Shown piece by piece: positions 18,745 to 22,488 of a stretch of DNA of 22,488 nucleotides. Each line of letters opens with the position of its first letter. Position 1 is the stretch's first letter. The notes below the pieces were generated by a model, which was not told the origin of the DNA, made no database searches, and was given only the letters and a program-made list of their open reading frames with translations. The position numbers were made by a program, and so were the translations under genes. Source of the stretch: Allomyces macrogynus ATCC 38327 (Eukaryota > Blastocladiomycota > Blastocladiomycetes > Blastocladiales > Blastocladiaceae); assembly GCA_000151295.1 (NCBI GenBank), contig GG745348.1, positions 129,604 through 152,091 on the forward strand, written 5' to 3'.

Positions 18745-19230
18745 GATGGCTGGCGGTGGAGGAAGAGTTGAGCTTGCACGAGCCAGTCGGTCCGTCGCCG
18801 AGGAGGAGCGGCGAGCATCTGAGCAACGGTGGAAGCACACGTGAGGAACAGAGGACCGCGGCGACCACCGCTGAATGTGGTCTGCCATCCCTGTGAAGAT
18901 CACAAACGTGATCGCGTAACTTCAAGATCCAAGCAAGCTCAACATTTATTTCTGCAGCCCCATCTGGCCCGCTACAACCCAGCACCCAAGAACCAGCAAA
19001 AAAGAAGCAACTACCCGCATTCCAGAATTTAATGCCAGTTTTACTGCGAATCTGCATGCATGGATGTCGGGCTCTTGTGCGTGTGTCACGACCATGGCCG
19101 ACAACCACATTTGGAAGGCTCGGAGAATGGGCTGGAGTGACAACCCATACCCGAAAGCGATTGGATTGCACCATTCTGGGCTGTCCGCTGTCGCCCTGTC
19201 GCCCTGTCGCCACTCGACCACGCTGGTGCT
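18745..19230. promoter_or_regulatory. divergent promoter between two flagellar genes
   Basis: This 486-bp interval lies between the WDR97-like start (minus) and the CFAP43 start (plus). Plus-strand frames here give MADNHIWKARRMGW at 19094, with a good start context, but its phase does not splice into CFAP43. A short TGTCGCCC direct repeat lies at about 19188-19211. The inverted repeat and X-box-like motif at 18898-18920 are listed separately. Confidence 0.5.
18898..18920. promoter_or_regulatory. inverted repeat overlapping an RFX X-box-like 13-mer
   Basis: GATCAC-AAAC-GTGATC (18898-18913) is a perfect 6-bp inverted repeat with a 4-base spacer. Overlapping it, GTGATC-G-CGTAAC (18908-18920) fits the RFX X-box pattern GTNRYC-N(0-3)-RGYAAC except for one base. 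In animals, RFX factors bind X-boxes upstream of ciliary genes. Function here is inferred from position between two axonemal genes. Confidence 0.4.
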
Positions 19231-22200
19231 ATGCTCACCAATGTCGCCCTGGATCTCCTCTGCTTCTCCAGTGAATCGCGCGGATTCGACCCAGAATCGC
19301 TCCCGAGCTTTGTCGACGGCGACTGCGTTCTCTACGCATCAGGAAATGCGATTGTCGAAGCCGTCATTGACGTGGACCAGGGCACCGTCGACCGCCGCGT
19401 CTGGTTATTCGCCGACGGTCACATTTCCGCCCTCACGGCGGCCCATCTCGACTCGGAAGCGCAATGCCTGCACCCGGCCGGCGTCACGGCGGTCGTGGCC
19501 TTTGTGGAGGCGGGCACGACCAGCGTTCATTTGCTCGGGTACCCGAACGCCAATCCGCTCGGCATTTGCCATCAACGAGGTGCGCAGCATTCTCAAATTC
19601 GACTCGTTCTGATTTGTTCCGACCGGCACTGACCTGCCTTCTGCTCAGATACGGCCGACGTGGACGTGGCCAAGCTCGCCATTACGCCGTGCGCGCGGTT
19701 CCTCGTCGCGATCAACGCCCTGCCCGACTTTACCGTCTCTCTCTGGGACCTGACCGGGCAACGCACGCCCGTATGTCGCGCCACGGGCCTCCTGTCGTAC
19801 CCGCCACGGCAAATTGCGTTCCCACCGGCCCCACCACCGCTCGCGCCCGACCTGGCCGCCGACCTCGCGTGCGACCCGGACCGGAAACGGCGCGTGCTCG
19901 CGTCCAATGTGCGCTTTTCCGTGGTCGTCAACGACGGCGACGCTGCGTCGCTCGTCCTGTTCCGCGTCACCGACACGTTTAAGGGCCCGCAGCTCACGTC
20001 AACCGCGGCGGCTCCGCTCGTGCGCACGGGCGAGCTCCGGGGGATCGACGATACGCCGCTCGCCGTGCACCAAATGGCGTGGGTTGAGTCGGCGCAAGCG
20101 AGTGGTGCGTGGGAGGTGTGGGCGACTGTGCACGACGGGGCCGGGATCTATGCGGTCGATGCCGCGACGGGCGCGGCGCGTGGGGTCGTTTGGCAGCGAA
20201 CGCCGGACAACGCGATGACATTTGGGATTGCCGCTGCCGGGCCTGGCCGCGCCGTGGTCGTGGACGAGGCGGGCGCGCTTGCGTGGTTCCGTGCGGTGGG
20301 TGACGACCAGAGCGAGATCCGATTCGCGATAGAGCATGTTCTGCCGATGGCGGCTCCAGGCGCACGGCAAATAATCCTCTCGCCCGGCCTGGCCTCGGCC
20401 CTTGTCGTCTTGGCCACGTCCATGACGGCCGTCGCGATCCCGTTGAGAATGCGGCCGTTGGCGCCGGGTCCCCCGCCCATCACACCGGTCCTCGTTTCTA
20501 GCACAACCCGGTGTGCACGGAAATCGACTCGATGTACGTGCCAAATGACGTGGTGGCGGTGGGCGCTTTCCCGGAACTCGACGTAGTCGTCATGGTCGCG
20601 CGCGACGGTGAGGCCGTTGTCTTGCACTGCGCAGACCGGAGAGTCACAAGGACCCGGATCGCGGCGCGTGGACCGATTGGCATGCTGCCGTGCGTGCAAG
20701 GCACTCGTGATTACGAGCAACGAGGTGATGCTCGTGCAGTGGACAGGCGAGGAAATGCACGAGTTGACGGCGGTGCCGTTTTTTGGTGAGCCGATCAAGG
20801 TCCGCCAATGCCTGATCCAGATCCAGATTGCCAGCTCCGCGATACTGACCTCTATACGTTCCCAATCAGGCCGAAATCGAGTACACGTCGCACCTGCTCT
20901 TCCTGGCCCTGTCCACCTCGACTTCCAAGGACCTGGCACCACGACAATCACACGTGCACGCGTCACGTCCAACCACGACCACCACCACGTCGCACCCGCA
21001 CGGCGCGAGTCTTGTCATCAACCTCGACACGTTCACGCCACACATGTCGCTCCCCGTTGAGTCCCCGCTGATCGACGCGACCTGGGACACGGCCAACGAC
21101 ACGCACGTCTCGCTCGCGGCGCTCGTGCAAGGCGGTGACGTGAGCGTCTTGTGCGTCTACAACGTCCCGCGGCCGACCTCCTCGCCTACCTCGCGCGATA
21201 ACCACTCGCCGTCCGCCGCATCACCGTCGCTCCTGTTCCGCGTGCCTGACCAGCTCATGGCATTTGCGCTCGTCCCATCGGCAACGACCGGACGGCTGAT
21301 TTGCAGTCTCACGCACGACTGCGCGTTCAAGGCCTACACGTTTGCGTCTGCAACCGCCGCGGCCGCAGCTGCAGCGCCTGGTGCAGTAGCCACGATCGCG
21401 GCCACGCCTGCGGTCCTGTCGACGGCCCACACCAAGCTGTTCCCGGGCCCGCCAATGCTCAAACTGGTCGCGTTCGGAAACGTGCTCGTATCGGCGTCGG
21501 CCGACGGCGTGATTGGGATCCGGCTCATCGCCGACCCGGAACGCGGCGTGCGGCTGTACGGGCACGATGGGACGCGGGACGGGGTGGTCGGGCTCGCGTG
21601 CACGGCCAATTTCCTCGTGTCGGTCGGGTTTGATACGGTGGTGCGGACTTGGACGTGGCATCCGGGGATGGTGTCGTCGGGGATGCCCGTTGGGTGGGCC
21701 GAGCAAGTGGTACGTCACTTTTTTCCCCCATTGACGAAGACCTCAACCGATTCCTAACACTTTTTCCTTCACTCGTACAGGCGCAGTACATTGCCGCCGA
21801 ACGCGCCACAGCGGCAGCCGCGGCCATCGACAAGTCCCAACTCGACACCGTCGACCAAGTCCGCGGCAAACTCACAGCCATCACATCTCGCTTACACGAC
21901 CTTCTCTCCGCCAACGCTGCGGCCCCTGAAAGCGAGCAAGTCGGGGTCGCCGACGTCCTCATCAACCAGCACCACGTTGCGCAACTGCTCGACGACGCGC
22001 AGCGTGCCGTGGCCGCGACCCGCGCATCGATTTCAGCCGAGAACGCCGCCAAGAAGGCGGAACTCGCGGCGATCAAGGCCAAGTGCTGGGACCCGATGCT
22101 CGTGCACGGCAAGGCCATCACGTCGCTCGTGTCGGGGCTCGCCGTGCCCAACTTCCCGCTGCGCGCGCCGGACCCGGAAGTGGATGCGCAGCGGCGGATG

Positions 22201-22488
22201 GTCGTCGCGCTGCGTGTCGCGCAGGTGATGTTAGCGTCGGGGGGGGGGGGGGGGAGCGAGGAGGGCCAAGTGTCGGCGGTACCCGATGAGACCGCGCCCG
22301 TCGCACCGCTGTTATTCGCGACGGGGGAACTCGTTACTGACGAGCGCAAACGCATGCAGATGGTGTTGCTGGAAATGCACATGGACGACTTGAAGTGCGA
22401 TTACAATCTGCGGTTCGAGCAGTGCCTCAAGCAAAAAGCCGACGACTTGGCGAAAATCAACGAGCGGTACGACCGCGTGCGCAGCGTG
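19231..22488 (+). CDS. CFAP43: cilia- and flagella-associated protein 43 (C-terminus beyond window)
   Basis: Exons 19231-19579, 19649-20430, 20502-20799, 20870-21709 and 21781 to the window end: about 990 codons present (human protein about 1,665). Introns are 69-71 nt. CFAP43 and CFAP44 form the tether that links inner-arm dynein f (I1) to doublet microtubules. The N-terminus GFDPESLPSFVDGDCVLYAS parallels CFAP43's start of its first propeller. WD-like blades follow (PDFTVSLWDLTGQ, SADGVIGIRL, SVGFDTVVRTWTW). Exon 5 is coiled coil with the family motif AKCWDPMLVHGKAI and NFPLRAPDPE, then TDERKRMQMVLLEMHMDD. The start is the first ATG of the frame; an upstream exon cannot be excluded. In exon 3, reading frame shifts by one base near 20690 unless a weak 58-nt intron (20643-20700) is removed. 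A G16 run encodes poly-Gly near 22240. Confidence 0.8.
22239..22254 (+). repeat. G16 homopolymer inside CFAP43 coding sequence
   Basis: Sixteen consecutive G residues encode the last base of a serine codon plus five glycines in exon 5. The count as given keeps the frame open on both sides. The tract sits in a low-complexity linker between the CWDPM segment and the next coiled coil. Confidence 0.95.

Noticed and set aside
19064..19230. Upstream CFAP43 exon beginning MADNHIWKARRMGW at 19094
   Set aside because: The possible donor (GTGACA) and the TTCTCCAG acceptor near 19274 leave a phase mismatch with the conserved GFDPESL frame.
1..22488. Viral, transposon, toxin, tRNA or rRNA sequence
   Set aside because: Looked for reverse transcriptase, transposase, capsid and terminal-repeat features and tRNA-like cloverleafs by eye; none seen.

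Overview
The window is GC-rich nuclear DNA from a eukaryote with compact genes and many short introns. Where phases can be followed, most introns are 55-81 nt, with GT-AG ends, frequent GTACGT-like donors and a CTGAC/CTAAC-like branch site. Two genes look like ciliary or flagellar axoneme proteins (a CFAP43 homologue and a large WDR97-like WD40/HEAT protein), and there is an N-terminal piece of the ciliary transition-zone protein TMEM231. Beside them are fungal-type housekeeping genes, including a small ATP synthase subunit resembling fungal Atp18. This combination suggests a flagellated (zoosporic) fungus such as a blastocladiomycete or chytrid. The organism is inferred from gene content only.

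Layout, left to right. 1-27 (-): possible first codons of a gene leaving the window. 518-1453 (-): unrecognised basic, Pro/Ala-rich, probably disordered protein. 2036-2320 (-): TMEM231-like N-terminus with no matching remainder. 2634-4118 (+): five-exon SR-family RNA-binding protein. 4410-6665 (-): two-exon DEAD-box helicase of the DBP7/DDX31 family. 6990-8278 (+): three-exon cyclophilin-40 (PPID). 8429-9579 (-): five-exon EMC10, reconstructed from two very short internal exons. 9580-10991: mostly non-coding, with a TATA box and some doubtful coding-like stretches. 10992-11213 (-): ATP18-like F1Fo subunit. 11692-12961 (+): two-exon leucine-rich-repeat protein of unknown role. 13119-18744 (-): nine-exon WDR97-like protein. 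19231-22488 (+): CFAP43, cut by the window end.

Functional grouping. CFAP43 and the WDR97-like gene are head to head across about 0.5 kb. That interval holds a 6-4-6 inverted repeat overlapping an RFX X-box-like 13-mer, so shared regulation of flagellar genes is a reasonable hypothesis. The SR protein/TMEM231, helicase/cyclophilin and ATP18/LRR pairs are also divergent. SR/helicase, cyclophilin/EMC10 and LRR/WDR97-like pairs are convergent with only 150-290 bp between stop codons.

Cautions. Coding frame does not close simply at one place in each flagellar gene (near 17.69-17.53 kb and 20.64-20.70 kb). Each can be explained by one-base errors or real frameshifts, or by an unusual intron. All exon boundaries were read by eye from splice signals, phase and protein similarity.
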